A stretch of DNA of 64,000 nt from GAS188 sp963713805 (GTDB lineage: Bacteria > Pseudomonadota > Alphaproteobacteria > Rhizobiales > Beijerinckiaceae). Position numbers and translations under genes: made by a program. The stretch is taken from contig CAVQNF010000019.1 in assembly GCA_963713805.1 (NCBI GenBank), positions 62,001 through 126,000 on the forward strand, in the 5' to 3' direction. Below, piece by piece: positions 44,971 through 55,629 of this stretch. The notes under the pieces are model-generated. The model made no database searches. It saw nothing but the letters and a program-made list of their open reading frames with translations, and was not told the origin of the DNA. The stretch's first letter is position 1. Each line of letters starts with the position of its first letter.

Positions 44971-45579
44971 TCAGCTCATCAGCCCTTCCGCTTTCAGCGC
45001 CTCGACGACCTTCGGACGCGAGCCGATGCGCGCCATGTATTGCTGAAGAGACGGCCATTTGCTGAGGTCGAAGTTCACGTGCTTCGCCCAGCCGAGCACC
45101 GTGAAAAGATAGCCGTCGGCGACGGTGAATTTGTCGCCCATGAGGTGCGCCTTGCCGTCGAGCTGCTTCACGAGCCAGTCGAATCGCTTGGAAAGGGTCA
45201 CCTTCACCGCCTCCTTCCATTCGGCCGTCTGAGCCGGATTGAACATCGAACCCATTGGCTTGTGCAGCTCGGAGGTGATGAAGTTCAGCCACTCCTGGAG
45301 CTTGTAGCGTTCCATCGTGCCGGCGGCAGGCGCGATTCCGGCGGCAGGCTTCTGATCGGCGATATATTGGACGATGGCCGGGCCCTCGGTGAGCATCTGG
45401 CCGTTGTCCAGCACGAGCGCAGGAACATATCCCTTGGCGTTCACGCCGTTGAAGTCCTCACCCGACTCCACCGTTTTCTTCGCAAGATCGACTTTGTGAA
45501 GGGTGAAGGGAAGCCCCGCTTCGCGCAATGCGATATGCGGTGAAAGCGAGCAGGCGCCGGGCGTGTAGAATAGTTTCAT
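44971..45579 (-). CDS. gst: Glutathione S-transferase, bacterial beta class
   Basis: 202 residues. The thioredoxin-like domain starts MKLFYTPGACSLSPHIALRE with the beta-class cysteine at position 10; the glutathione site has NAKGYVPALVLDNG and LTEGPAIVQYIAD; the helical C-terminal domain includes KFTVADGYLFTVLGW. It conjugates glutathione to electrophiles. The divergently transcribed HxlR regulator starts about 150 bases upstream and probably controls it. Confidence 0.93.
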   Translation of the reverse strand: MKLFYTPGACSLSPHIALREAGLPFTLHKVDLAKKTVESGEDFNGVNAKGYVPALVLDNGQMLTEGPAIVQYIADQKPAAGIAPAAGTMERYKLQEWLNFITSELHKPMGSMFNPAQTAEWKEAVKVTLSKRFDWLVKQLDGKAHLMGDKFTVADGYLFTVLGWAKHVNFDLSKWPSLQQYMARIGSRPKVVEALKAEGLMS

Positions 45580-45667
45580 CGATGATCTCCTGTGCAAGCG
45601 GCGAGACGGCGAAAGCGAGCCGGCTCGGATGCGCTCGTCGGTCGCCGCGTCGCGGAAGCATTGCACA

Positions 45668-45706
45668 TTACTTTCTGCTGGACAAGTACCCACCTTCTGG
45701 TAAGTT
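45668..45706. promoter_or_regulatory. Candidate operator between gst and the HxlR regulator gene
   Basis: The divergent gap holds an imperfect palindrome AAGTACC (45684) / GGTAAGTT (45699-45706) and an inverted pair TACTT (45669) / AAGTA (45684). Such GTAC/GTAA half-sites resemble operators of HxlR/DUF24 regulators. The position between two divergent starts supports a shared control site. Confidence 0.45.
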
Positions 45707-45725
45707 TTGGACCTATGCGCGAAGC

Positions 45726-46103
45726 ATGGTTTCTCCCAAAGGCTGCCATGGCAATGTCTTCGACCCGGCCTGCCCGGCCCGGGCCGTGCTCGAGGTCCTC
45801 GCCGAGAAATGGGCGCTGCTGCTCGTTCACATGCTCGCCAATGGCCCGGCCCGGACGGCCCAGTTGCGGCGCCGGATCGGCGGCATCTCGGACAAGATGC
45901 TGATCCAGACGTTGCGGCGGCTCGAGCGCAATGGGTTCGTGGAACGGCGTGCGTTTCCCGAAGTGCCGCCGCGCGTCGAATATTCGCTCACCGCGCTCGG
46001 CGCTTCGTTGAGCGAACCGATCACGACGCTCGATCGCTGGGTCGAGCGCCATCTCCAGGACATCGACGTCGCGCAGCGACAATTCGACCGTCGCGCCGGA
46101 TGA
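45726..46103 (+). CDS. HxlR-family (DUF24) transcriptional regulator
   Basis: 125-residue winged helix-turn-helix protein. Family signatures: a Cys near the N-terminus (FDPACPARAVLEVLAEKWALLL), recognition segment RRRIGGISDKMLIQTLRRLE and wing EVPPRVEYSLTALGASL. HxlR proteins often sense electrophiles or thiol oxidation through that Cys and control a divergent detoxification gene; gst fits this. ATG at 45726 is chosen because it starts the conserved region. Confidence 0.92.
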   Translation: MVSPKGCHGNVFDPACPARAVLEVLAEKWALLLVHMLANGPARTAQLRRRIGGISDKMLIQTLRRLERNGFVERRAFPEVPPRVEYSLTALGASLSEPITTLDRWVERHLQDIDVAQRQFDRRAG

Positions 46104-46156
46104 GGACGGGCCAACCCGCCTTTGCGCTTCATCGCGGGAGGGACCGCTCCGAAGCG

Positions 46157-47132
46157 ATGCGCAGGCGATCCTCTCGTCGGGCTGAGTGGTGGAAGCCGCG
46201 TCGGGATTCTCCTTGGAGAGGCGCCTATGCCCATTGCGAAACCTTGTTGCACGACCATGACAAGGATCGCTATCTCGCGGATCTCTTCATTCCGGCCGCT
46301 CGGCGGGCGCATGTCCATGCGCTGCACGCCTTTTCATTTGAGATCGCGCGGATACGCGAGCTCGTCAGCGAGCCAATGCCCGGCGAGCTTCGCCACCAAT
46401 GGTGGCGCGACGTGCTCGCGAACGATGCGCGAACTGCACCGAGCGCCAATCCGGTGGCGGCCGCCCTCATCGACACGATCGATCGCTTCAGCTTGCCGCG
46501 CCGCACCCTTGATCGCGCTGATCGATGCCCGCGGCTTCGATCTTTACGACGACCCGATGCCGGATATGTCGACGCTCGAGACCTATTGCCGGGAGACTTC
46601 ATCCCTGCTGTTTCGATGGGTCGGCGAGATCTTGGGCGGAGGCGGCCCGCAGCCTGCGTCACCGGCTGCACATGAGGCTCACAGAAATTGTCCCGACGCC
46701 TCCGCCGCATCACCTGTCCTCCTTGCCGCCGCCGATCACGCCGGCCTCGCCTACGCCTTCACCGGGTTGATCCGGGCCTTCGCGCTGCACGCGGCGCGCG
46801 GACAGCTCTACATACCGGGCGACCTCTTGCACCGGCACGGCTCCTCGCCCGAGGAAGCGCTGAACGGACGGGCGACGCCTGCCCTTCTCGCGAGCATTGG
46901 CGAGTGGCGTGCCGAGGCGCGCCGGCATCTCGCCGAGGCGCAGGCCTCTGTCCGTAACCTGGAGAAAGCAATCGTCCCCGCCTTCTTGCCGCTCGTGCTC
47001 GTCGAGCCTTATCTCAGGGCGACCGAAGAGCGCAGCTACGATCCTTTCCGCTCGCCAATCGAGATTCCGCAATGGCGGCGGCAATGGAGATTGTGGCGAG
47101 GATTGCCCACGCCGCCCCGATCCAAAAGCTGA
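46157..47132 (+). CDS. Phytoene/squalene synthase family protein (NDUFAF6-like), one frameshift
   Basis: About 324 residues after repair. N-terminal piece: CETLLHDHDKDRYLADLFIP, HALHAFSFEIARIREL and EPMPGELRHQWWRDVL; an extra base near 46505 then shifts to the second piece (IDARGFDLYDDPMPDMSTLE, YCRETSSLLFRWVGEIL, YIPGDLLHRHGSS). The aspartate-rich first motif of true phytoene synthases is weak, matching the NDUFAF6 branch that helps complex I assembly. A terpene role is not excluded. It follows the HxlR gene by about 50 bases. Confidence 0.82.
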
Positions 47133-47334
47133 TCCTGAACGGAGCGCCGGAAGAACCCCGCGAGAAGGCGACAGCCCGCCGCGACGGCCAGGGGGCGAAA
47201 GCCTTGATCCGCATCGGGCCGGTTGTCGATTTTTTCGATTCTGCCGGAGAGGTTGGTGGGCTCGCTTTGCATGGGAGGCTTTCGAACACCCATGGCCGCC
47301 GGGTAGGCAAAGCCTCGCCATTAAGACAAAAAGC

Positions 47335-48165
47335 TCAAAACAGCTCGTAAAGGTCAGAAAAGAAGCGAGCTTTTTGCCTGTTCCAAACCCTTTCACCATA
47401 AGCCCTTGCGAAGGCCTCGACCTCGGCGTTGCCGAACGCCTCCTCGAGCTCCTGCGCGGTGACGGCAAGATCGAGGTAGCGATCGGCCTTGCCGCAATGA
47501 CCGCAATCCACGAAACCGACCGTGCCGTCGCGATCGACGATCATGTTGCCCAATGTCGCATCTCCATGCGCCACGACGAGTTCTTCGACGGGAATGCTGG
47601 CCGAAAGCCGAGCCCATAAGGCTTGCGGCGCAAGCTCGCGGTTGCGCTCATCGAACTCCTCGGCCTTGATCCGTCCTCGACGGATGAGTGCTCGTGCTCG
47701 CGCGAGGCGCGTCCGTGCGGTCTCGTCGAAGGGGCATTCGGCGACCGCGAGCGCATGAAGCTGCGCCAGTCCTCGCCCGATCGCGACGGCAAGCCTGTGC
47801 GGAGGGATCTCGGCCTCGCTTGCGACAACGCCCGGCACCGCCTCGCTCAAGAGCGCGACGGTGCCGGCGCCTTCATGGGTTCGCAGGATTCTCGGAACCC
47901 GCATGTTCCGGGCGGCGAGCCAGGTGATACGCTCGATTTCCCGGCGCAACTGCGCCCGCCCCTTCCCTTCGGCGATCTTGAGATAGCGCTCGGTGGCGAG
48001 CCCTGCGTCGAGCCGCAATACGCGAGCATCGCTCATTCCCGTGTCGACGGCCGCGATGGTCGCGCCTTCGAGTTCCGGTGACCAGCTTGCCGGCAGGCAT
48101 GCCCTTATCTCGCTCGGTCTCGAACTGCGCCCGATGCTTGTCACGGTCGCTCCGGCGAGGAGCAC
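47335..48165 (-). CDS. APH(3')-like aminoglycoside phosphotransferase family protein
   Basis: 276 residues with the kinase-like APH fold. The nucleotide-site Lys is in ERYLKIAEGKG, followed by EIERITWLAARNMRVPRIL; the catalytic loop is VVAHGDATLGNMIV and the metal loop reads GFVDCGHCGKADRYLDLAV, the APH(3') form in which drug enzymes usually have a Gly-Arg-Leu/Val-Gly run. Replacement by Gly-His-Cys-Gly suggests a chromosomal member of uncertain substrate. GTG 48163-48165 is a tentative start. Confidence 0.82.
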   Translation of the reverse strand: MLLAGATVTSIGRSSRPSEIRACLPASWSPELEGATIAAVDTGMSDARVLRLDAGLATERYLKIAEGKGRAQLRREIERITWLAARNMRVPRILRTHEGAGTVALLSEAVPGVVASEAEIPPHRLAVAIGRGLAQLHALAVAECPFDETARTRLARARALIRRGRIKAEEFDERNRELAPQALWARLSASIPVEELVVAHGDATLGNMIVDRDGTVGFVDCGHCGKADRYLDLAVTAQELEEAFGNAEVEAFARAYGERVWNRQKARFFSDLYELF

Positions 48166-48252
48166 GGCAAGGCTTTTGAAGCGGCCGAGCCGAACGTCGC
48201 GCTGCCGCGCGAGCGACTTACGGCGCCAGAATCCAGGGCTGCCGTAGGGTGT

Positions 48253-49305
48253 TCAATTCGGGCTCACGCCCGGTTTGCCGCTCGGCGCAATGAAGAACTC
48301 GATGCCCGCGCTGCGCAGCGAATTCTTGATCTCCGTCGCGCTCTCTTTCGGAACCGAGGGCACCCCGTCCGTCTCCTCGAGCCGCCTAATCGTCGAGGGC
48401 GAGATCGCGGTCGCCTCGGAGAGATCGCGCACGGACCAATTGAGGATACCGCGCGCCGCGCGGATCTGGGCACCGGTCAACATGGCGTCGTCCGAACGCT
48501 TCGGCCACATCTTCTCGTCGTGGACGTCGATCGAGATGCCGATCCGCGTGACCATCGCGCCATTCGTCTTGCCGGGCGCGGAGGAGCGCGATTTGAACCA
48601 GCGGTATTCGCCCGACTTCATGCGAATGCGATGCTCGACCTCGTAGATTTCCGAGCGCGCATTCGATTCGGCCCAAACGGCGAGCGTCGTCTCACGATCG
48701 TCGGGGTGGATGCACTCCAGCCACCCCATGCCGAGCGCCTCGCCGAGCGTCTGGCCCGTGCGCTCCTGCCAGCCGAAAATGTCGATGACGATGCCGTCGG
48801 GGCGCGTGATCCAGACCGGGTTGTCGCTGGCCCGCACAAGACTCTGGAAGCGCTGCTGCTGCTCCGCGATCGTCTCTCTTGAGTCGTTGCGCGCGGTGAC
48901 GTCCGACCAGACGGAGACCTTCTTGATCGGTACGCTTTGCTCATCGAGCAGGACCTCGGTCTGCATTTGCAGCCATCGCAAGGTGCCCTTGGGCTGAATG
49001 ATCCTGAACTCTCGCTCGCGCGCTTCCGCCGCGGGCATCACATCGTCGAGCTCGTGGGGAAGCTTGCGGTCGTCCGGATGAATCAAGCTGTCGAGCAATG
49101 AATAGCTTGGTTCGACACTACCGGGCTCGAGGCCGAGCAGGCGGTATACTCCGGTCGACCACTGCATTGGGCGGGAGTAGAGCCCTCTCGACCAATCACC
49201 GGTACGTGGATCGATATCGAGGACGGACAGGCCGATCCCGAGTTTCTCTTCGACGAAGCGGAGCGTATCGATGGCGCCGTACTCACCCCCGAACAAAACC
49301 AGCAT
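48253..49305 (-). CDS. Regulator with two PAS domains and a C-terminal XRE helix-turn-helix
   Basis: 350 residues. PAS 1 spans about 40-135 (GVYRLLGLEPGSVEPSYS, EFRIIQPKGTLRWLQ), PAS 2 about 150-265 (LVRASDNPVWITRPDG, GWLECIHPDDRE, EVEHRIRMKSGEYRWFKS), and the C-terminal domain is a helix-turn-helix (QIRAARGILNWSVRDLSEA, ISPSTIRRLEETDG). It probably binds DNA in response to a ligand or redox cue. A PAS-PAS-XRE layout is less usual than PAS kinases or PAS-sigma54 regulators. The APH-like gene lies just downstream. Confidence 0.82.
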   Translation of the reverse strand: MLVLFGGEYGAIDTLRFVEEKLGIGLSVLDIDPRTGDWSRGLYSRPMQWSTGVYRLLGLEPGSVEPSYSLLDSLIHPDDRKLPHELDDVMPAAEAREREFRIIQPKGTLRWLQMQTEVLLDEQSVPIKKVSVWSDVTARNDSRETIAEQQQRFQSLVRASDNPVWITRPDGIVIDIFGWQERTGQTLGEALGMGWLECIHPDDRETTLAVWAESNARSEIYEVEHRIRMKSGEYRWFKSRSSAPGKTNGAMVTRIGISIDVHDEKMWPKRSDDAMLTGAQIRAARGILNWSVRDLSEATAISPSTIRRLEETDGVPSVPKESATEIKNSLRSAGIEFFIAPSGKPGVSPN

Positions 49306-49962
49306 CAGAGACCCTCACCCTGATCGAACCCAAAACGGCCATCAAACAACATCAAGTCTCGCCAAATTAAGGCACAACTGCCTTATTACGACAAGAGCGC
49401 AGATGACGATCCCTCCCTCACAGGACAGAACTGTCGGCGTCCCGTCAACCACATGCCCACCTATCGTCCAAAGCGGCTTTGAGCCGATTACTGAATATGC
49501 AAGTCTATATTTACGTCAATTCGTGCATAGATCCATATATTATTATATTATCACATTATGACCGATATGAATCAGCTTTACCAGCAAATTTTATTGCGTT
49601 CCTATAATATCGTCATGTCCGTCCTTGAATGATCGCGTTTCTGCAAGGATCAGGCCCGCAATCGACCAGCACGCCCGCCGAAGCTCGCTCGCGTTCGCGC
49701 GCCCCCGCCCGCAAGCCGGGTCCGGTCTGAGCCGGCCTGACCCGGACCGATCGAGGCCAGGACGTTGACTTTGCGGACCCGCGTCATTACCCAGCCGGCG
49801 ATGAACGGAGCGATGACTTGCGAGGTCTCGCGATCGCGCGCTGCTCCTTCGGATGCGGCGCGCCTGTTCATGATATGACGAGCGTGGCCGGCCGGACCGG
49901 CGGCGCCTCTTCAAGGACTGTCTCCGGCCAGCGGCTGCCGCGGGAGCCCAGCGGAGACCACG
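49306..49962. other. Gene-free divergent gap with an AT-rich core
   Basis: No gene was supported. About 49490-49620 is strikingly AT-rich (runs such as TATATTATTATATTATC), while the flanks are as GC-rich as the genome. It separates the divergent PAS-XRE gene and tyrS and should hold both promoters. No exact -35/-10 pair was assigned. Confidence 0.5.
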
Positions 49963-51216
49963 ATGCCCTTCAAATCCGATTTTCTGAGAACCCTGGACGA
50001 GCGGGGCTTCATCCATCAATGCTCCGATTTCGCGGGGCTCGATGCGCTCGCTCTCGAGGGCAAGGCGATCGGCTATATCGGCTTCGACTGCACGGCCGTG
50101 TCGCTCCACATCGGCTCGCTGATCCAGATCATGATGCTGCATTGGCTTCAGCAGACCGGCAACACGCCGATCGCGCTGATGGGGGGCGGCACGACGCGCG
50201 TGGGCGATCCCTCGGGACGAGATGAATCCCGCAAGCTCCTCTCGATCGAGGAGATCGAGGCCAATAAGGAGGGCATCAAGCAGGTGTTCGCCCGCTTCCT
50301 GCGCTTCGGAAGCGGCAAGGGCGATGCCCTGATGCTCGACAATGCGGAGTGGCTGACGAAGCTCAATTACATCGAGTTCCTGCGCGATGTGGGACGCCAT
50401 TTTTCGGTGAATCGCATGCTTTCGATGGATTCGGTGAAACTTCGCCTCGAGCGCGACCAGGAGATGTCCTTCATCGAGTTCAACTACATGTGCCTGCAGG
50501 CTTATGATTTCGTCGAATTGTCGCGGCGCGTCGCCTGCAATCTGCAGATGGGCGGCTCCGATCAATGGGGCAACATCGTCACGGGCGTCGACCTCGGCCG
50601 ACGCATGGGCACGCCATCAGCTCTACGCGCTGACGACGCCGCTTCTCACCACCGCTTCCGGCGCCAAGATGGGGAAGACGGCGGCGGGCGCCGTCTGGCT
50701 CAATGCCGAGCTCTTCAGCCCCTATGATTACTGGCAGTTCTGGCGCAATACGGAGGATGCCGACGTCGGGCGCTTCCTGCGGCTGTTCACGCTGATGCCG
50801 CTCGACGAGATTGCTCGCCTCGAAGCGTTGCAGGGCGCCGAGATCAACGAGGCGAAGAAGACGCTCGCGAGCGAAGCGACGAGGTTGCTGCATGGCGACG
50901 CCGCCGCGGCCCGAAGCGGCGAGGACCGCGCGCGAGACCTTCGAGGAAGGCACGGTGGCGGCGAGCCTCCCAACGGTCGAGCTGCCGCGCGCCAATTCGA
51001 GGCGGGGCTCGGCGTGCTGGCCGCCTTCGTCCGCGCCGGCCTCGTCGCCTCGAATGGCGAGGCGCGCCGCCAGATCAAGGGCGGCGGGTTGCGCTTGAAC
51101 GATGTCGCCGTCACCGACGAGCGCTGCGACCCTTCGCGCCTCCGACCTTACGACCGAAGGCGTGGTCAAGCTGTCGCTCGGCCGCAAGCGCCACGTCCTG
51201 CTGAAGCCCGTGCTGA
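49963..51216 (+). CDS. tyrS: Tyrosine--tRNA ligase, several frameshifts
   Basis: Charges tRNA-Tyr. HIGH-type motif SLHIGSLIQ, amino-acid site MGGSDQWGNIVTG, KMSKS-type motif GAKMGKTA, and a C-terminal S4 RNA-binding domain (ASNGEARRQIKGGGLRL to KRHVLLKPV). The frame shifts near 50613 (one extra C), 50915, 50995, 51125 and just before the stop near 51214; all five keep homology on both sides. As an essential gene it cannot be a real pseudogene unless a second copy exists elsewhere. It converges on the AsmA-like gene, 16 bases apart. Confidence 0.92.
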
Positions 51217-51232
51217 GCGTCGCGACCGAGGC

Positions 51233-54200
51233 TCAGCGTCGGCGGGCTTGCGTGGGTTGCGATGGATGTCGATCAATTCCTGCGTGTCGGGCTCGAGATC
51301 GTGAGGCCCGAGCGCTGCCGACGTCGAACAGCTTGCGCAGGAAGCCCGGCGTCATCGCTGAGAGCGGATTGACGCTGATGTCCGGACGCGTGAGCGAGCC
51401 GGTCACGCGGAAATTGACGCCGAGCAGGCCCTCGTTCGCGCCGCCGCCGAGCAACGGACCGAAGAGCGGCACCTTGCTGAAGGCATTGTTGAGCCCGTAG
51501 GCCGGAACGAAAGTGCCTGTGAGATTCTGCGTGTTTCTCCCGAAGTCGAGCGAGGCCGGACAACGTGATGCCCGCCTGATTGCCGACGATCAGCGCTTCG
51601 CGCATGTCGAGGCGCCCGGCATTGCGCACGAAGCTTGCCTGCATCCGGTTGAATTGCACTTCTCCGGCCGTCAGAGCGGCACGCGGGCCGCGGCCGCCGT
51701 CGGAGGAGGCTTGGGCGGAGGCGCCTCGGCGAAGATGCGCGCCAGCGCTTCCTCGTTGCGCAAGCTGAAATCGCGGATGCTCACGGCGCCGGCCTGCGAG
51801 CCGACGCTCGGCGTCAGGCGCAGCACCATGTTCCCCGAGATCATATGCTCGTAGAGATCGGTGAAGCGCAGGAAGGCGCCGGCATCGGAGGTCTCGATCG
51901 TGATCAAGGGGCGCCCTTGATGATTGAGCGTGCCGTTCACATCGGCACGTCCGATCTGGCCGGTGAAACGAAAATCGGTGAGCCCCTGCCCTCGCCGGCT
52001 GAGACGAAGATCGAGGCCCGACCCTTTCTCCTCGCCGAAGCCGATCGGCATTCGCCGCCTTCAGATCGAGATCGGTGTCTTGCGTGTCGGTCTGCGAGCC
52101 CGACATGAAGCTCTTGATGAAGGGCCGAAGATCGATCGCCGCGCCTCTGACCGCTGGTCTTGTAGACATTGCCTTCCCGCGACCGACCTCGACGCGCAGA
52201 TCATCCCCGGGCGATATCTTGAAGCTGTCGAACTTCGCCGAAAGCGAGGGCGCCGTCCTTGCCGGTCACACGCTCTCCCGTCACGGCGACCGGGCGCGGC
52301 GGAGAGATTGATCTTGCTGAAGCGCGTCTGATCATCCCCGGGCGTCACCCGGAAAGTCAGCTTGCCGGGCCGGCCGGCGGGCTTCGTCCAGCCCGGGATG
52401 AAACCATCGATGGCGGCGCGGCTCAAATCAGCCTCGACATCGAAGGCCGGGGCTCGGCCCTGCGTCGGATGCCGGCGCGATCTTGATCGGCATGGGGCCC
52501 GTGAGGGCCTTGCCGGCACGCAGCCCGAGCTTCGCTCGCGCGGCGTCATCGAGCGTGAGCGCGAGCTTGATCTGCGGGACAGGGTCGCTCGGCTTCCTTG
52601 CGCACATCGATGGTGGCCGGAACGCCGAGGAAGCGCCCGTCGCCCTTGCCGGTCATCACGCCGCCGGCGATCGGTGAAGCCGAGCTGGGCGTTCTCGAGC
52701 TTCTGGCCGGCCCCCACGTCCTGCACCGTGAGCTTGGTGAAATTGCCTTGGATCGTGACCGGCACGTCCCGAGGCTTCACCCCGTCGCGCAAGGTGAGCG
52801 CGAAACTGCACATGGGCATCGCCCATGCCTGAGAAGCTTTCAGGGGCGAGCAGTGTGGCCGGGAGCCCGCGCAAGGCATCGTGCTCCATCGCCGCCACGA
52901 AGGTGTCGGCGCCGCCCTGGACGTGAAAGCTCACCTGGGCGAGCGCTGGTTTCTTCGTCGTGTCCGCGACCGCGAAACGGCCTTCGCTGAGCGACAGCAC
53001 GTCGGTTGCTCGCCGAGATCCACATCCGCGCTCGAAACCAGGACGGTCACGGTGTGGCCCGTGCCCTCGACATGGGCGACAGCCGAGGTGAGAGGCGGAA
53101 GATCGTCGGAAAAGCGCAGGTTCGTCTCCGACAGATCAGCCGAAAATTTCACCGCTTCATCCGGCACCGGCCGGTCGGCCATGGCATCGGCGAGCGAGTC
53201 CTTCGTTGAAGCTGTTGCTCAAGGAGAAGTGCTCGAGCACGCCGCGCCCGAGCCGCTCGATCAGATATTTGCGAATATCCTTGGAGACCTCGGGAGGCCA
53301 CAGCGCGAGAAGCGCGCGCGCCGGCATGCGGCCCGATTGCATCGCGAGCGTCAAGCCTCCCGCGCGGCCACGCCGATAGGTGGCGTTCACGGCAAAGGAG
53401 ACGTCCTTGCCCGAGAGCTCGAGCGGCGCCACGGTCAAGGTGGCATCGCGCGGCGAAAGGGTGCCGCGTCATGCGGATGCGGGCGAGCGAGATCGGTTGA
53501 TCGTCCGGGTCCCGCGCCCGCGACGGCGCCATTCGCGCCGGAGAATTCGAAAGCGAAATCGCCATCCGAGGTCGGCGTGATGCGTCCGCTCACCGCGACA
53601 TCGGTATCGCCGGCGAGCACGCCGAATTTGCGCAGCTCGATCACATGCGAGGCGCCGTCATAAGCGAAGGCGGCAGCGATCTCGTCGGTGACCAGCAAGG
53701 GCGCCTTCTCTCCCGGCTTGTTCCAGGCCGCCGCGCCGGCCATCAGCTCGCCCTGCGCGTTCTTGACGCGCCCGTCGCCCCCGATGTCGATCTCGATGCG
53801 CCCGGACACCGGCATGTCTGGCGCGAGCGCCAAGGGCCGGGGCACCACCGGGAGGAGGATGTCGCCGACCGGCGCATCCTTCGGCTCGACCACGAGGCGA
53901 CGCTCATTGCCGCTGCTGCGCTCGACGGCGGCCTCGAGGGACCATTCGCCGGAGGGGCCTTTGAGCGAAAGATGCACATGCTCCCTCGCGCCGCGCTCGA
54001 AAGAGGCCGTGAGGTGCGAAAAGATCAATTCATCATTCGAGCGCTCATCATCGACCGTGAGGCGGCCATCCTCGATGCTCACAAAATTGATCACCTTGAA
54101 GGGACCGCGAGGGCCGAAAAGCTCGTCGTAAGCCGCGACCAGCCCGTGGCGCACGTGATCGGAGCCGCCCCCTCGAGGCCGACCGCGTCGTCAGCCTGAC

Positions 54201-54786
54201 GGCCTTGGGCGACCAGTCGGGGTTGGCCAGCGCGGCCGCCTCAGGCTGCGCCTTGCGCGGCGGGCGGTCCCGCCGCGCGTCGATCGCGCACCGCGATGTC
54301 GGCGACAAGGCGGTGACAGGGAGATTTCGCCCTGGCGGCTGATGAAGGCCTTGAACTGCGGGCCGATGAGGGCAATGCGGTGCAGCCCGGCATCGGGACG
54401 CAAAAGCCGCATCGGGTCGAAATCGACCTCGGCTTTCGGCGCCGAGATGATTTCGCGCCCCGTCGCATCCTTGATCGAAAGCCCGAGAACTGTGATGGAT
54501 GGCCGCGCGCCGCGCGCTTCGAGCTCAGCCCCCGAAAGCGCTGACCACAAAGCCTTCGGCGAGCCTCTGCTGCAGGGCGGAAGTGATGCGCGGCATGAAG
54601 GCATCGAGCGAGACCGGGCCTTGCGACAATCGCCAGGCGAGCCCGCCAAACCCGATGCTCGCGAGGAGGAGCACGCCGCAAACCGCGAAGGCCGCGCAAA
54701 GCGCGAGGCGCCGCAAGGCGGACCGGTCTGGAAGCCTTCGGCTTCACCGGAGGCGGTGAAGCATGGATTCTGGCAAATTCGGACAT
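51233..54786 (-). CDS. Large AsmA/DUF3971 (YhdP-like) envelope protein, broken by at least eight frameshifts
   Basis: Read across frames this is one protein of roughly 1,180 residues. It opens with a short cytoplasmic tail (MSEFARIHASPPPVKPKA), one membrane helix (LCAAFAVCGVLLLASIGFGG) and then periplasmic beta-rich sequence. DUF3971-type parts are seen near 53500-53150 (PISLARIRMT, VAPLELSGKDVSFAVNATY), and an AsmA-like C-terminal part near 52050-51280 (GQGLTDFRFTGQIGRADVNG, VPLFGPLLGGGANEGLLGVN, FRVTGSLTRPDISVNPL). Such proteins are thought to move or shield phospholipids between membranes. The many shifts make exact residues and the stop uncertain. Confidence 0.8.
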
Positions 54787-54953
54787 CCGTTAAGCGACTC
54801 AACCGATTGCTTCGCCAAGCTTGAAGGTTCAAACTCGGCGGTGTAGTGAAAGGTCCGCGCAAGCGAGAGTTGCTCTTCGGTTTTGATCGAACGAAATTCG
54901 CGATTCGGCGCGCAACGATCTCATATCCAATGACCGATCAGGGAGTTGAGAAT

Positions 54954-55422
54954 ATGGCGCAATTGAAAGAAGGCGATTCGGCACCGGATTTCGCCTGCCG
55001 AGCGATGAAGGCAAAAGGATCAGCCTCGCGAGCTTCCAGGGCAAGCCGCTGGTTCTCTATTTCTACCCGAAAGCCGACACTTCGGGTTGCACCAAGGAAG
55101 CCACTGAATTCAATGCCCTCTTCAACGATTTCCGCAGGCTGGACTTGCGCCGTCCTCGCAGTGTCGCCCGATCCGGTCAAGGCCCTCGCGAGGTTCAAGG
55201 CCAAATATGGCCTCGCCTTCCCTCTTCTCGGCGACGAGACGCCACGCGATGCTCGAGGCTTATGGCGTCTGGACCCAAAAGTCCATGTACGGGCGAAGCT
55301 ATATGGGCGTCGAGCGTTCGAGCTTCCTCATCGGCAAGGATGGGCGCATCGCCAGGATCTGGCGCAAGGTCAAGGTCGACGGCCATGCGCGGGAGGCTCT
55401 CGCGGCCGCAGCCGGAATCTAA
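54954..55422 (+). CDS. bcp: Peroxiredoxin of the Bcp/PrxQ type, several frameshifts
   Basis: Thiol peroxidase. MAQLKEGDSAPDF starts at ATG 54954. The peroxidatic cysteine lies in ADTSGCTKEATEF; the position five residues later, Cys in some Bcp proteins, is not Cys here, so this may be a one-cysteine type. Later parts are VLAVSPDPVKALARFKAKYG and YGVWTQKSMYGRSYMG, ending IWRKVKVDGHAREAL. The frame changes near 55000, 55150 and 55245. Confidence 0.87.
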
Positions 55423-55629
55423 GAAGGCCAAGCTTTCCCGACTGCGGACGTTCGCCCTCGCGGGACACGCCGCGCATCGCGGTCATCCGCTCTCGAGACA
55501 GCGCGGCTCGACGCCCTGTCAATGAGGGCAGGCTTAGGAGGAGCATAGGAGGGCATTAGCGCGGGGTTAACCTTAACGGCGTCTAATGTGGCTCCGCGAT
55601 GGCCTTCGAGGGATCGGGACGCGGGTTAT

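Noticed and set aside
49650..49950. Short frames on both strands upstream of tyrS (for example one of about 73 codons on the minus strand)
   Set aside because: They overlap each other, lack ribosome sites and have no recognisable protein features.
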